A stretch of DNA of 64,000 nucleotides from Pseudomonas prosekii (GTDB lineage Bacteria > Pseudomonadota > Gammaproteobacteria > Pseudomonadales > Pseudomonadaceae): the NCBI RefSeq assembly GCF_900105155.1, contig NZ_LT629762.1, positions 4,907,501 to 4,971,500 on the forward strand, read 5' to 3'. The translations under genes were made by a program, and so were the position numbers. Of the stretch, positions 9,443 through 17,257 are shown in pieces. Position 1 is the first letter of the stretch. The number at the start of each line of letters is the position of its first letter. Under the pieces are notes generated by a model. That model was not told where the DNA came from, ran no database searches, and worked only from the letters and a program-made list of their open reading frames with translations.

Positions 9443-9464
9443 GAACCTCTCGATAAAGAGGTTC
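9443..9464. repeat. Perfect 8-bp inverted repeat between the EAL gene and the YqjK-like gene
   Basis: GAACCTCT and AGAGGTTC flank a six-base CGATAA loop, between the EAL gene promoter and the end of the small membrane cluster. No T tract follows on either strand, so it is not a standard terminator; it could be a factor-binding palindrome or an mRNA 3' structure. Confidence 0.45.
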
Positions 9465-9504
9465 ATCCAGGTGGTATTGCAAGAATGTAGCCAGATGATG
9501 GCAA

Positions 9505-9846
9505 TCAGTGTTTGCGCGAGGAACCCTGCATGACCAGTTTGATCAACGGTCCAAGCGTGGTGCCCAGACGAACCAGGCGCGTCACGCTGCTGACGCCGCC
9601 GCTTTTCGCGCCTTTGCCGGTCAGGAAACCGAGCAGAGTCACAGCGGCCATGCCCCAGAGCGGAGCGTGCTTGATGCCGAAACCTTCGTGAAAGTTTTGC
9701 GTCATCCCGCGCACCCGCTGCAGGGGTTGCAGCAGTTGCCGGGATTCCTGGCGGATTTCCTGGCGGTGCATTTCCATGCGCAGACGGATCAACGCCTTGC
9801 GCATTTCGGTACGCGAACTGTTGTGGGGCTGGTTAGGCAGGCTCAT
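9505..9846 (-). CDS. Small conserved membrane-associated protein (YqjK-like position)
   Basis: 113 residues: a charged, helical N terminus rich in Arg, Glu and Gln, one probable hydrophobic segment (PLWGMAAVTLLGFLTG) and a second weak one (LGTTLGPLIKLVMQG). I cannot assign a function. It is the third gene of a compact cluster: its ATG overlaps the stop of the holin-like gene (ATGA), so translation is probably coupled. The order DUF883 protein, YqjE-like protein, small protein matches the enterobacterial yqjD-yqjE-yqjK arrangement, which suggests an inner-membrane or stationary-phase ribosome-associated role by analogy only. Confidence 0.75.
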   Translation of the reverse strand: MSLPNQPHNSSRTEMRKALIRLRMEMHRQEIRQESRQLLQPLQRVRGMTQNFHEGFGIKHAPLWGMAAVTLLGFLTGKGAKSGGVSSVTRLVRLGTTLGPLIKLVMQGSSRKH

Positions 9847-10232
9847 GGCAGCAGGCGCTCCCGATCATTGGCCAATTCTTCCAGGGTGCCGTGGAAGGGT
9901 GAGGACTCATCGAAGATCGCCGCTTTCAGGCGCATCGCGCAGAAAATCGCCGCCAGCGTGTAGAACACACACAGCCCGATGATTGCGGCCAGACGATAGG
10001 TGTCCCAGAAAATGATCATCACCAGCGTCGACAGCCCCACCAGCAGCAGCAAGGCAAAAACCAGCGCCAGGCCGGCAAACAGCAGCAGGCTGACGGTGCG
10101 TGCTTTCTGTTCCTGCAATTCGATGCCGAACAACTCGACATGACTGTGCAGCAACCCTAGAAAAGCGGCACCGAGGCGCCGCGGTGAGGAGCTTGTGCCC
10201 GTCGCGGACGAGCCGGATTCGCCGATATTCAT
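9843..10232 (-). CDS. Phage-holin-family / YqjE-like inner-membrane protein
   Basis: 129 residues. The N terminus is Ser/Gly-rich and is followed by two long hydrophobic segments (VSLLLFAGLALVFALLLLVG and YRLAAIIGLCVFYTLAAIFC) and a charged tail, as in the Actinobacterial-holin/YqjE family (DUF1469). The amphipathic lead-in VELFGIELQEQKAR is typical of these proteins. The ATG at 10232 lies two bases after the stop of the DUF883 gene and the 3' end overlaps the next gene by four bases, so the three genes form one operon. The family name holin reflects topology and does not imply lysis here. Confidence 0.85.
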   Translation of the reverse strand: MNIGESGSSATGTSSSPRRLGAAFLGLLHSHVELFGIELQEQKARTVSLLLFAGLALVFALLLLVGLSTLVMIIFWDTYRLAAIIGLCVFYTLAAIFCAMRLKAAIFDESSPFHGTLEELANDRERLLP

Positions 10233-10234
10233 AA

Positions 10235-10549
10235 TCAGCGCCGCGTGGCCAGAAGGCCAATCAGGAAGCCGACGCCGGCAGCGATCCCGACCGATTGCCA
10301 TGGGTTGGTCTGAACGTATTCTTCGGTAGCAGCGACGGCAGCCTCACCGCGCAGGCGCAGGGAATCTTCGGTCACTTTCAAGGTTTCGCGGGCACGCAGC
10401 AGGCTGTCGTGGATCTGCTCGCGCAACTCGTCGGCCTGATCGCCGGCCAGGGTCGCCGTGTGTTCCAGCAACCGTTCGGTATCGCTGACCAGGGTTTGAA
10501 AATCGTTCATCAGGATTTCTTGAGCAGTCTTTGCCTTGATGCTGGCCAT
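10235..10549 (-). CDS. DUF883 (YqjD/ElaB-type) membrane-anchored protein
   Basis: 104 residues. A long alpha-helical, charged N-terminal part (LVSDTERLLEHTATLAGDQ and repeated Glu/Arg stretches) ends in the family signature VQTNPWQSVGIAAGVGFLIGLLATRR, a C-terminal membrane anchor. E. coli YqjD and ElaB bind ribosomes at the inner membrane in stationary phase; whether this protein does so is inference. The ATG at 10549 has GGAG eight bases upstream. It is the first gene of the three-gene cluster and is divergent from the ammonium transporter gene. Confidence 0.88.
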   Translation of the reverse strand: MASIKAKTAQEILMNDFQTLVSDTERLLEHTATLAGDQADELREQIHDSLLRARETLKVTEDSLRLRGEAAVAATEEYVQTNPWQSVGIAAGVGFLIGLLATRR

Positions 10550-10854
10550 GGTGAATCTCCGTAAGTGACTTCTGATGCGTTCGAGTATGAGCCTTGCGTG
10601 AAGGTTCACTACAAATGACTGGTACAACATTTGCTATGCCATGGTGCGTCAGCCCGCGCCGTTGCGCTGTTGCTGGGCATGATTTGAGCAAAACCATAAC
10701 TCAAATAATCGAAACCCGCGCAAAGGTTGTGACCTTGTGCGCCAACGCGGTTCATTGCAATCAATACGTTGATCGCACTTGGCCGCAACTTGGTGCACTG
10801 AATGACCGCGCGAACTGCTTTGGTGCTTTTTTAGCCTTCAGGTCTGCCAACCCC
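10550..10854. other. 305-bp divergent promoter region between the DUF883 gene and amt
   Basis: No gene is evident. It holds an imperfect inverted repeat at 10718-10742 (GCGCAAAGGT, loop TGTG, ACCTTGTGCGC with one extra base). I found no convincing sigma-54 GG-N10-GC element or NtrC palindrome, so nitrogen control of amt is not supported by what I can see. Confidence 0.4.
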
Positions 10855-12063
10855 ATGGAAAATCTGCAAAGCGCTGTGGCCACGCTGGTCCATAGCTCCA
10901 ATACGTTGTTCATTCTGATCGGTGCAGTCATGGTGTTGGCCATGCACGCCGGTTTTGCGTTTCTGGAAGTCGGCACGGTGCGCCAGAAAAACCAGGTCAA
11001 TGCCTTGTCGAAGATCCTCAGCGACTTTGCCATTTCGACCTTGGCCTATTTCTTTATAGGCTACTGGATTTCCTACGGCGTGACTTTCATGCAACCGGCG
11101 GCGGTGCTCACTGCCGATCACGGCTATGGACTGGTGAAGTTCTTTTTCCTGCTGACCTTCGCTGCGGCGATCCCGGCGATCATTTCCGGGGGCATCGCCG
11201 AGCGTGCACGCTTCGTTCCGCAATTGTGCGCGACGGCGCTGATCGTTGCGTTCATCTACCCATTTTTCGAAGGCATGATCTGGAACGGCAACTACGGTTT
11301 GCAAGCCTGGTTGCTCGAACGCTTCGGCGCCAGTTTTCATGACTTCGCCGGCTCGGTGGTGGTGCACGCCATGGGCGGTTGGCTGGCGCTGGCGGCCGTG
11401 CTGTTGCTGGGGCCACGGCAAGGACGTTATCGCGACGGGCGACTGGTGGCGTTCGCGCCGTCGAGTATTCCATTCCTGGCGCTGGGCTCGTGGATTCTGA
11501 TTGTCGGCTGGTTCGGCTTCAACGTGATGAGCGCGCAAACCCTGCAAGGCGTCAGCGGCCTGGTGGCGGTGAACTCGCTGATGGCCATGGTCGGCGGCAC
11601 CGTCGCGGCGTTGATCGTCGGCCGCAATGACCCCGGTTTCTTGCACAACGGCCCGCTGGCCGGGCTGGTAGCAATCTGCGCCGGTTCCGACCTGATGCAC
11701 CCGGTCGGCGCACTGGTCACCGGCGTAATCGCCGGGGCATTGTTTGTCTGGTGCTTCACCGCCGCTCAGGGCAAATGGCGTATCGACGATGTTCTCGGCG
11801 TCTGGCCGTTGCACGGTTTGTGCGGCGTCTGGGGCGGGATTGCCTGCGGCATTTTCGGTCAATCGGCGTTGGGCGGATTGGGCGGCGTCAGCCTGATCAG
11901 CCAGTTGATCGGCACCTCGGTCGGCGTATTCGTGGCGTTGGCCGGCGGTTTTGCGGTGTACGGCACGATCAAGGCATTGCATGGTTTGCGCCTGAGTCAG
12001 GAAGAGGAGTATTACGGCGCGGATTTGTCGGTGCACAAGATCGGCGCGGTGAGCCAGGACTAG
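10855..12063 (+). CDS. amt: Ammonium transporter (Amt family)
   Basis: 402 residues with about eleven membrane helices. It carries the Amt features: the gate region FEGMIWNGNYGLQAW, the first pore His in FAGSVVVHAMGGW, the second in CAGSDLMHPVGALVTG, and GVWGGIACGIFG near the C terminus. It should conduct ammonia/ammonium across the inner membrane. No adjacent glnK is present, unlike the usual glnK-amtB pair, so this may be a second Amt paralogue. The ATG at 10855 gives the normal N terminus; the frame is open upstream to 10594 without membrane character. The stop codon overlaps that of the convergent antiporter gene. Confidence 0.92.
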   Translation: MENLQSAVATLVHSSNTLFILIGAVMVLAMHAGFAFLEVGTVRQKNQVNALSKILSDFAISTLAYFFIGYWISYGVTFMQPAAVLTADHGYGLVKFFFLLTFAAAIPAIISGGIAERARFVPQLCATALIVAFIYPFFEGMIWNGNYGLQAWLLERFGASFHDFAGSVVVHAMGGWLALAAVLLLGPRQGRYRDGRLVAFAPSSIPFLALGSWILIVGWFGFNVMSAQTLQGVSGLVAVNSLMAMVGGTVAALIVGRNDPGFLHNGPLAGLVAICAGSDLMHPVGALVTGVIAGALFVWCFTAAQGKWRIDDVLGVWPLHGLCGVWGGIACGIFGQSALGGLGGVSLISQLIGTSVGVFVALAGGFAVYGTIKALHGLRLSQEEEYYGADLSVHKIGAVSQD

Positions 12064-13772
12064 TTTTCTTCATCTTCGGCGCCGGGGTAAAACTTATGCA
12101 GCAGGCGATAACGATCATGCCGGACCTGATCGACGCGCTCCTGCACTTGATGCGCCGGCAGGCCCAGCATGATCAACGCATGCGAGGCGAGCATCAGGCT
12201 CGACTCCAATAACTCGGGCACCACTTCGGTGGCGCCGGCCGCTTTCAAATCGGCCGAATAACTGTCATCGCGGGTGCGCACCAGAATCGGCACGCTTGGG
12301 TTGCAGCGGCGTGCCTCCTTGAGCACCAGCAGGGCGATGTCAGCATTGTCCACGGCGATAACCAGCAACCGCGCGCGCTCCAGACCGACAGCGACGAGCA
12401 ATTCGCCGCGGCGCGAGTCGCCGTAATGCACGCTGCTATCGCCCGCGGTGGCTTGTTGAACGCGTACCGGGTCGTTGTCCAAAGCGATGTAGGTCTGTTG
12501 CGCGTTGTGCAGGAAACGGCCGATGGATTGGCCGACGCGTCCGTAACCACAAATCACCACGTGGCCCTGCAGCGTTGCAGTCAGCGCAGTGATTTCATCG
12601 AGTTTGGCTTCTTCGTTGGGTTTGCGGTGCAGGCGTGCGGCGATCGTCGGTGCGGCGCGCAATAACAGCGGCGTGACCAGCATCGAGCAGAACGTCGCCG
12701 CCAGCAGCAAACCACCGAGGTCCGCAGGCATCATCTGGTTCTGCTGCATTTGCGCCATCAAGGCAAAACAGAATTCGCCACCCTGGGCCAATGCCAGACC
12801 ACTGCGCCAAGCGGTTTCGCTGTCACTGCCGCGCCATTTCACCAGCAGCGCGACGACGCTACCCTTGATCATCAGCAGACCGAGGGTCATGCCGAGGATG
12901 AGCAGGCCGTCGCTGGCAAACAGCTGCAAGTCGATCAACATGCCGATACTGACGAAAAACAACCCGAGCAATATGTCGCGGAACGGGCGGATGTCGGCCT
13001 CGATCTGATGCCGATAGTGGCTCTCGCCCAGCAGCATGCCGGCGAGAAACGCGCCGAGGGCCGGGGAGAGTCCGAGCAGGTGCGTCAGCCACGCGGTCAG
13101 CAACACGATGACCAGCGCCAGCAGCACAAACAGCTCGGCGGAGCGCGAGGCTGCGACTTCCTGAAACAAGCGCGGCAGCAGCCAGCGACTGGCCAGCAGC
13201 AGGCCGACAAACAGTAGAACGGTTTTGCCCAGGGTTAGCGGCAACGCCAGATACCAGACTTGCTCGCCATGACCGGCGAACACCGGAACCAGAGTCAGCA
13301 GCAACACCGCCACCACGTCCTGAAACAGCAACACGCCAATCGCATTCTGGCCGTGGCTGCTGAAAATCTCGCCAAGGCTGCTCAGTTCCTTACTGACAAT
13401 CGCCGTCGACGATAACGCCAGCCCTGCACCGAGCAACAGCGCCGGGGTTACCGCCATGCCGAAGAGGATCAACGAGCCGCCCAGCGCCGTCGCGCAAAGC
13501 AGCACCTGCAAGCTGCCGAGGCCGAACACCACTTGGCGCAGGGCGAGCATCTTCGACAGCGAAAACTCCAACCCCAACGAGAACAGCAGGAACACCACGC
13601 CGAGTTCGGCGAGGTCCGGCAGTTCTTCACTTTCGTTCACCCAATTGAAAGCTGTCGGCCCGACCATCAATCCCACGCACAGGTAGCCCAGCACCGGCGG
13701 CAAACGCAAACGGCGAAACAGGGCAATCACCACCAGCGAGGAGGCGAGGATGATCAACAGGTTGGCAAACAC
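12060..13772 (-). CDS. Kef-type monovalent cation:proton antiporter (CPA2) with TrkA-N domain
   Basis: 570 residues from the GTG at 13772, which has GGAG six bases upstream and yields the usual family start (VFANLLIILASSL); an in-frame ATG at 13832 would add 20 residues. Residues about 1-385 form the 12-13 helix Na+/H+ exchanger domain (PPVLGYLCVGLMVGP; LSSTAIVSKEL). Residues about 410-530 form a TrkA-N/RCK nucleotide-binding domain beginning VVICGYGRVGQSIGRFL. This resembles KefB/RosB-type potassium efflux systems; no KefF/KefG ancillary gene is adjacent. The stop (TAG) shares the palindromic CTAG with the stop of amt, leaving no space for a terminator between them. Confidence 0.9.
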   Translation of the reverse strand: MFANLLIILASSLVVIALFRRLRLPPVLGYLCVGLMVGPTAFNWVNESEELPDLAELGVVFLLFSLGLEFSLSKMLALRQVVFGLGSLQVLLCATALGGSLILFGMAVTPALLLGAGLALSSTAIVSKELSSLGEIFSSHGQNAIGVLLFQDVVAVLLLTLVPVFAGHGEQVWYLALPLTLGKTVLLFVGLLLASRWLLPRLFQEVAASRSAELFVLLALVIVLLTAWLTHLLGLSPALGAFLAGMLLGESHYRHQIEADIRPFRDILLGLFFVSIGMLIDLQLFASDGLLILGMTLGLLMIKGSVVALLVKWRGSDSETAWRSGLALAQGGEFCFALMAQMQQNQMMPADLGGLLLAATFCSMLVTPLLLRAAPTIAARLHRKPNEEAKLDEITALTATLQGHVVICGYGRVGQSIGRFLHNAQQTYIALDNDPVRVQQATAGDSSVHYGDSRRGELLVAVGLERARLLVIAVDNADIALLVLKEARRCNPSVPILVRTRDDSYSADLKAAGATEVVPELLESSLMLASHALIMLGLPAHQVQERVDQVRHDRYRLLHKFYPGAEDEEN

Positions 13773-13984
13773 TTGAAACTCCGATGACAGGGTTGAGCTA
13801 CCCAAGCGTAGAGGTAAAAAAGTGCCGAGCATCGCCGATTGCGCAATCAGTGCTAATGATGTGAGTCAGGGAATTGCCGAAACCTTTTGAAATTGATCGC
13901 CAGGACCTCTCCACGCCCTATGGCGACTGGCTCCGCGCGAATGCGCGGCCTAGAATGAAAGCCTAATTTTCCAGGTAATTTGTC

Positions 13985-14221
13985 ATGCCTCCTGAATGTC
14001 AGCTGTTCGGCACCTTGGGTTGCCATCTCTGCGAAGTTGCCGAAGAAGAATTAATGCCCTTGGTCGAGCACGGATTGATGGTGGAGCTGGTCGATATCGC
14101 GGAAAACGAGGCCTGGGTCGAGGACTACGGTTTGCGTATTCCGGTGCTGCGGCGTCTGGATACCGGCGCCGAACTTGACTGGCCGTTCGATGCCGCGCAA
14201 GTGGTCGCGTTTTTGCGCTAG
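13985..14221 (+). CDS. Glutaredoxin-family protein (DUF836)
   Basis: 78 residues, about the minimum for a thioredoxin fold. The N-terminal redox motif is CHLC in FGTLGCHLCEVAEEEL, and the cis-proline segment is RIPVLRR. Proteins of this family are small cytosolic thiol-redox proteins of unknown partner. It has its own promoter region downstream of the divergent antiporter gene and is followed by the LexA-boxed gene. Confidence 0.88.
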   Translation: MPPECQLFGTLGCHLCEVAEEELMPLVEHGLMVELVDIAENEAWVEDYGLRIPVLRRLDTGAELDWPFDAAQVVAFLR

Positions 14222-14281
14222 GCGGTTCCATCCGTCGCGGCGCTGGATTCCCCCGTTGGCGCAAAACGGGTTATTCGGTTA

Positions 14282-14297
14282 CTGTATGTTCGTACAG
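14282..14297 (+). promoter_or_regulatory. LexA (SOS) box
   Basis: CTGTATGTTCGTACAG fits the gamma-proteobacterial LexA consensus CTGT-N8-ACAG exactly. It lies 76 bp upstream of the GTG start at 14373, a normal operator position. Confidence 0.85.
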
Positions 14298-14372
14298 TTA
14301 TTCGGATTGCCTGCCTTGCGTCCCTCTTGTTTGGATTCGGCCAGGTGATCCCGCTAGTCAGAGGGATGAGCC

Positions 14373-14693
14373 GTGGTCAATGTCGAACAATTAAAGAACA
14401 GCGTGAACCGGATGTCGGTCGATGTGGTGCGCGATGCGGTGGCCGAATTGCGTCTGGATGGCCTGGTTACCGAGGGTAAAACCCCTTTCAACAAGCTGCA
14501 CTTCAACACCTGCTTCGCCGAGATCGAAGCCTTGTTCCAGCGCGCGGGTTATCACCGGCAACTCGACGTCGTGGGTTATCAAGGTTTGTTGTACGCACTG
14601 TACGATCCAGGTCGCTGGGAAGCGGTGGATGTATTGCGCTGGCTCAAGGAGTTCACCGAAGCGGCGGCGCGCGCGCAATCGATCCCGGCGTAA
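14373..14693 (+). CDS. Small SOS-regulated conserved protein (PA0922-like)
   Basis: 106 residues, soluble, no known domain that I can identify. The N-terminal third (NVEQLKNSVNRMSVDVVRDAVAELRLDGL) reads like a short winged-helix or helical segment, and the C terminus (YDPGRWEAVDVLRWLKEFTEA) is helical. The start is GTG with GAGGGATG upstream. A perfect LexA box precedes it, so expression should rise on DNA damage. In P. aeruginosa a small hypothetical gene of this type (PA0922, as I recall) belongs to the LexA regulon; identity is inferred from size, motif and regulation, not from an alignment. Confidence 0.75.
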   Translation: MVNVEQLKNSVNRMSVDVVRDAVAELRLDGLVTEGKTPFNKLHFNTCFAEIEALFQRAGYHRQLDVVGYQGLLYALYDPGRWEAVDVLRWLKEFTEAAARAQSIPA

Positions 14694-14764
14694 GGAATCT
14701 GCGCTAGGTTCGATCTGGCGGCTGTTGGATAATGCCGCTCTGTATCGAGGGTTAGAGCGTTCGA

Positions 14765-15655
14765 ATGTCCACTACAAGTTTTTCCGCGGCGCACAGCCAG
14801 GCCAGCACCCTCTATTTGCCACCGGGCCCGTGGCTGACCGTGCTCGATTGCCTGTGCGAGCACTTCCGCGCCATCGGTCGCGAGCAATGGCTGGATCGCA
14901 TTGCGCGCGGACGTGTCCTCGACGGCCAAGGCCTGCCGATTGCGCTGGATCTGCCCTACAAGGAAGGCCTGCGCATTCACTACTTCCGTGAAGTGCCGGA
15001 TGAAAAACCGATTCCGGTGGTCGAGACGATTCTCTACGCCGATGAGCACTTGGTGGTCGCGGATAAACCGCATTTCCTGCCAGTAACGCCTGCGGGCGAA
15101 TACGTCGAACAGACCTTGCTGCGGCGCTTGATCCATCGGTTGGATAACCCGCATCTGGTGCCATTGCATCGCATCGATCGGCACACGGCAGGGCTGGTGT
15201 TGTTTTCTGCCAATCCTCAGACCCGTTCGGCGTACCAGTCACTGTTTCCTACCAGACAAATCGAAAAGCGCTACGAGGCGATTGCTCCGGCATTGCCCGA
15301 ATTGTCGTTTCCGTTGATCCACAAGAGTCGGCTGGTCGATGGCGAGCCGTTCTTCCGCATGCAGGAAGGTCCAGGTGTGAGCAACACCGAGACGGCGGTC
15401 GAGGTCAGGGAAAAAAACGGCGAGCTCTGGCGCTACGGTTTGTACCCGGTGACCGGCAAGAAGCATCAGTTGCGGGTGCACATGACCGCGCTGGGCGCGA
15501 GCATTTGCAATGACCCGTTCTATCCGCAGGTGCTCAAGGATGTCGAGGATGACCATGCCAATCCTTTGAAACTGCTGGCTCAGGGATTGCGTTTCGTTGA
15601 TCCGGTCACCGGTGAGGAACGCAGTTTCGAGAGCGCCATCACCTTGCAGTGGTGA
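14765..15655 (+). CDS. RluA-family pseudouridine synthase
   Basis: 296 residues. It carries the RluA-family catalytic signature LHRIDRHTAGLVLFS, in which the Asp is the nucleophile that isomerises uridine in rRNA or tRNA. The Tyr/Arg motif KRYEAI and the later VTGKKHQLRVHM are also present. There is no recognisable S4 domain at the N terminus, so it resembles the shorter RluA/TruC-type enzymes. The RNA target cannot be read from the sequence. It is followed by a bidirectional terminator shared with the convergent lipoprotein gene. Confidence 0.9.
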   Translation: MSTTSFSAAHSQASTLYLPPGPWLTVLDCLCEHFRAIGREQWLDRIARGRVLDGQGLPIALDLPYKEGLRIHYFREVPDEKPIPVVETILYADEHLVVADKPHFLPVTPAGEYVEQTLLRRLIHRLDNPHLVPLHRIDRHTAGLVLFSANPQTRSAYQSLFPTRQIEKRYEAIAPALPELSFPLIHKSRLVDGEPFFRMQEGPGVSNTETAVEVREKNGELWRYGLYPVTGKKHQLRVHMTALGASICNDPFYPQVLKDVEDDHANPLKLLAQGLRFVDPVTGEERSFESAITLQW

Positions 15656-15683
15656 TGGCTGCCGACACTTTCTTTCAGGCATG

Positions 15684-15711
15684 AAAAAGCCCGCATTCAG
15701 CGGGCTTTTTC
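15684..15711. terminator. Bidirectional intrinsic terminator
   Basis: AAAAAGCCCG and CGGGCTTTTT flank a short loop (CATTCAG), giving a GC stem with A and T tracts on both sides. It lies between the convergent pseudouridine synthase and the YgdI-like lipoprotein gene. Confidence 0.92.
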
Positions 15712-15734
15712 GTATCGGGTTGTCGCCGCAAAGA

Positions 15735-15956
15735 TTACAGCTCTTTAACGGTACGAACCTGATCCTTGTTGATGCGAGTTTGCTTGCCGTCCAACTGTTC
15801 GAACTCGTAGAAGCCCGACTCTTCGTCGTATTTCGGCTGGTCGACGGCCTGGATTTCACGACCATCATTCAAGGTAAGCACGGTTGGCGATGCGCAACCA
15901 GCGAGGGTAGCGAGGCCCAGTGCGAGCATGAAAGTGGCGAGGGTCCGTTGAGTCAT
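15735..15956 (-). CDS. YgdI/YgdR-family small lipoprotein (DUF903)
   Basis: 73 residues. A lipoprotein signal peptide ends in the lipobox LAGC (LGLATLAGCASP), so the mature protein is a roughly 50-residue lipid-anchored beta domain. The mature part (TVLTLNDGREIQAVDQPKYDE and FYEFEQLDGKQTRINKDQV) matches the SH3-like YgdI/YgdR family. Function is unknown. The gene is monocistronic, with a shared terminator downstream. Confidence 0.92.
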   Translation of the reverse strand: MTQRTLATFMLALGLATLAGCASPTVLTLNDGREIQAVDQPKYDEESGFYEFEQLDGKQTRINKDQVRTVKEL

Positions 15957-16033
15957 GAGTGTGTCTCCGAAAATGAATACTTTTGATTACTGAGCTTGTA
16001 GACGTATGCGATGCACGCAAGTTCCTTCTCTTG

Positions 16034-16636
16034 TCAGTCTGACACAGTGTTGTGTGCACTTAACAGGTCTGGTGTGTTCAGGTTCGCCAGGCGAGGGTCG
16101 TTGTCCGGGCATTGCAGGGCTGTGGCGCCCAGTTGCCGCATGATTCTGCCGGGGCTGCGTTCGCCTTCGTTCCAGGCTTTTTCGAATGCCGGCGCGAGGG
16201 CCACGGGAATAATGCAAAGCAGCGGTTCCCAATGGTCGCCGTGGCGCAACATCAGCGGTTTGTCCGGATGTTCTGCGGCGTTTTCACGCATGCCGTGCAG
16301 TAGCACGGCATCGATCCGCGGCACATCGCAGGGCAGTACCAGCAAATGAGCATGGCGCGCGGCTTTCAAACCGGCACGAATTCCCGCCAGCGGGCCAGGG
16401 AAATCAGCCAGGTCATCGCCAACCAATTGATCGGCATACGGCGCGTATTTTTCCTGGTTGCGGTTACAGGAGATGATCAGGTCGTCACTCAGCCCGCGGG
16501 TCTTGCGTTGCAGATGCGCAATCAACGGTTCGCCATGCCATTCGATCAGCCCCTTGTCCTGACCTCCCATGCGCTGGCCGCGCCCGCCCGCCAGCAGCAG
16601 AATCGAGCAGGGCGGCAGGGGTGAATTCGAAGTCAT
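16034..16636 (-). CDS. mobA: Molybdenum cofactor guanylyltransferase
   Basis: 200 residues, the usual MobA length. It transfers GMP from GTP to molybdopterin to make the MGD (bis-MGD) cofactor. The nucleotide-binding start [18 protein letters not shown] is diagnostic, followed by [20 protein letters not shown] and LLVLPCDVP, containing the metal-binding Asp. It is divergent from moaB-moeA, with about 80 bp between them, so the locus supplies late Mo-cofactor steps from both strands. Confidence 0.95.
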   Translation of the reverse strand: MTSNSPLPPCSILLLAGGRGQRMGGQDKGLIEWHGEPLIAHLQRKTRGLSDDLIISCNRNQEKYAPYADQLVGDDLADFPGPLAGIRAGLKAARHAHLLVLPCDVPRIDAVLLHGMRENAAEHPDKPLMLRHGDHWEPLLCIIPVALAPAFEKAWNEGERSPGRIMRQLGATALQCPDNDPRLANLNTPDLLSAHNTVSD

Positions 16637-16717
16637 GGCAGCTCTCCTTGGGGGCGGCGAAAAAACCGGGCGCTGTGATATAACACCGGGCTGTTTCCCC
16701 TACAACTGGACGAGCCT

Positions 16718-17257
16718 ATGAAAGCCAAGGCTGATGTACCTTTCGCGCCGCTGAACATCGCGGTGCTGACTGTCAGTGACACCCGTACCCTGGAAACCGA
16801 CACCTCGGGCCAGGTCTTCGTTGACCGCCTGAGCGCGGCCGGACACAACCTGGCGGCGCGGGTGTTGCTCAAAGATGACCTGTACAAAATTCGTGCGCAA
16901 GTCGCGACCTGGATTGCCGACGACGTGGTGCAAGTCGTGCTGATCACTGGCGGCACCGGATTTACCGGTCGCGACAGCACACCGGAAGCGGTGAGCTGCC
17001 TGTTGGATAAACAGGTCGATGGTTTTGGCGAATTGTTCCGGCAGATCTCTGTGGCCGACATCGGCACGTCGACCGTGCAATCGCGCGCATTGGCCGGTCT
17101 GGCCAATGGCACGCTGGTCTGCTGCCTGCCGGGTTCGACCAATGCTGTGCGTACCGGTTGGGATGGCATTCTTGCCGAGCAACTCGATTCGCGTCATCGG
17201 CCGTGCAATTTTGTCCCTCATCTGAAACAGGCGGCTCCCTGTGAATCCCGCGGGTAA
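16718..17257 (+). CDS. moaB: Molybdenum cofactor biosynthesis protein B
   Basis: 179 residues of the MoaB/MogA/MoeA-domain fold that binds and adenylylates molybdopterin. Motifs include LNIAVLTVSDTR at the N terminus, ITGGTGFTGRDSTPEAV (the MPT-binding GGTG loop) and CLPGSTNAVRTGW. Its stop lies inside moeA: the two coding regions overlap by 17 bases, indicating coupled translation. Confidence 0.93.
   Translation: MKAKADVPFAPLNIAVLTVSDTRTLETDTSGQVFVDRLSAAGHNLAARVLLKDDLYKIRAQVATWIADDVVQVVLITGGTGFTGRDSTPEAVSCLLDKQVDGFGELFRQISVADIGTSTVQSRALAGLANGTLVCCLPGSTNAVRTGWDGILAEQLDSRHRPCNFVPHLKQAAPCESRG

Noticed and set aside
9843..10232. Prophage holin gene
   Set aside because: The protein family name includes holin, but the gene is in a YqjD/YqjE-type cluster and no phage genes are nearby.
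10718..10742. NtrC or sigma-54 control element ahead of amt
   Set aside because: The inverted repeat does not fit the NtrC consensus and no GG-N10-GC element was found in the region.
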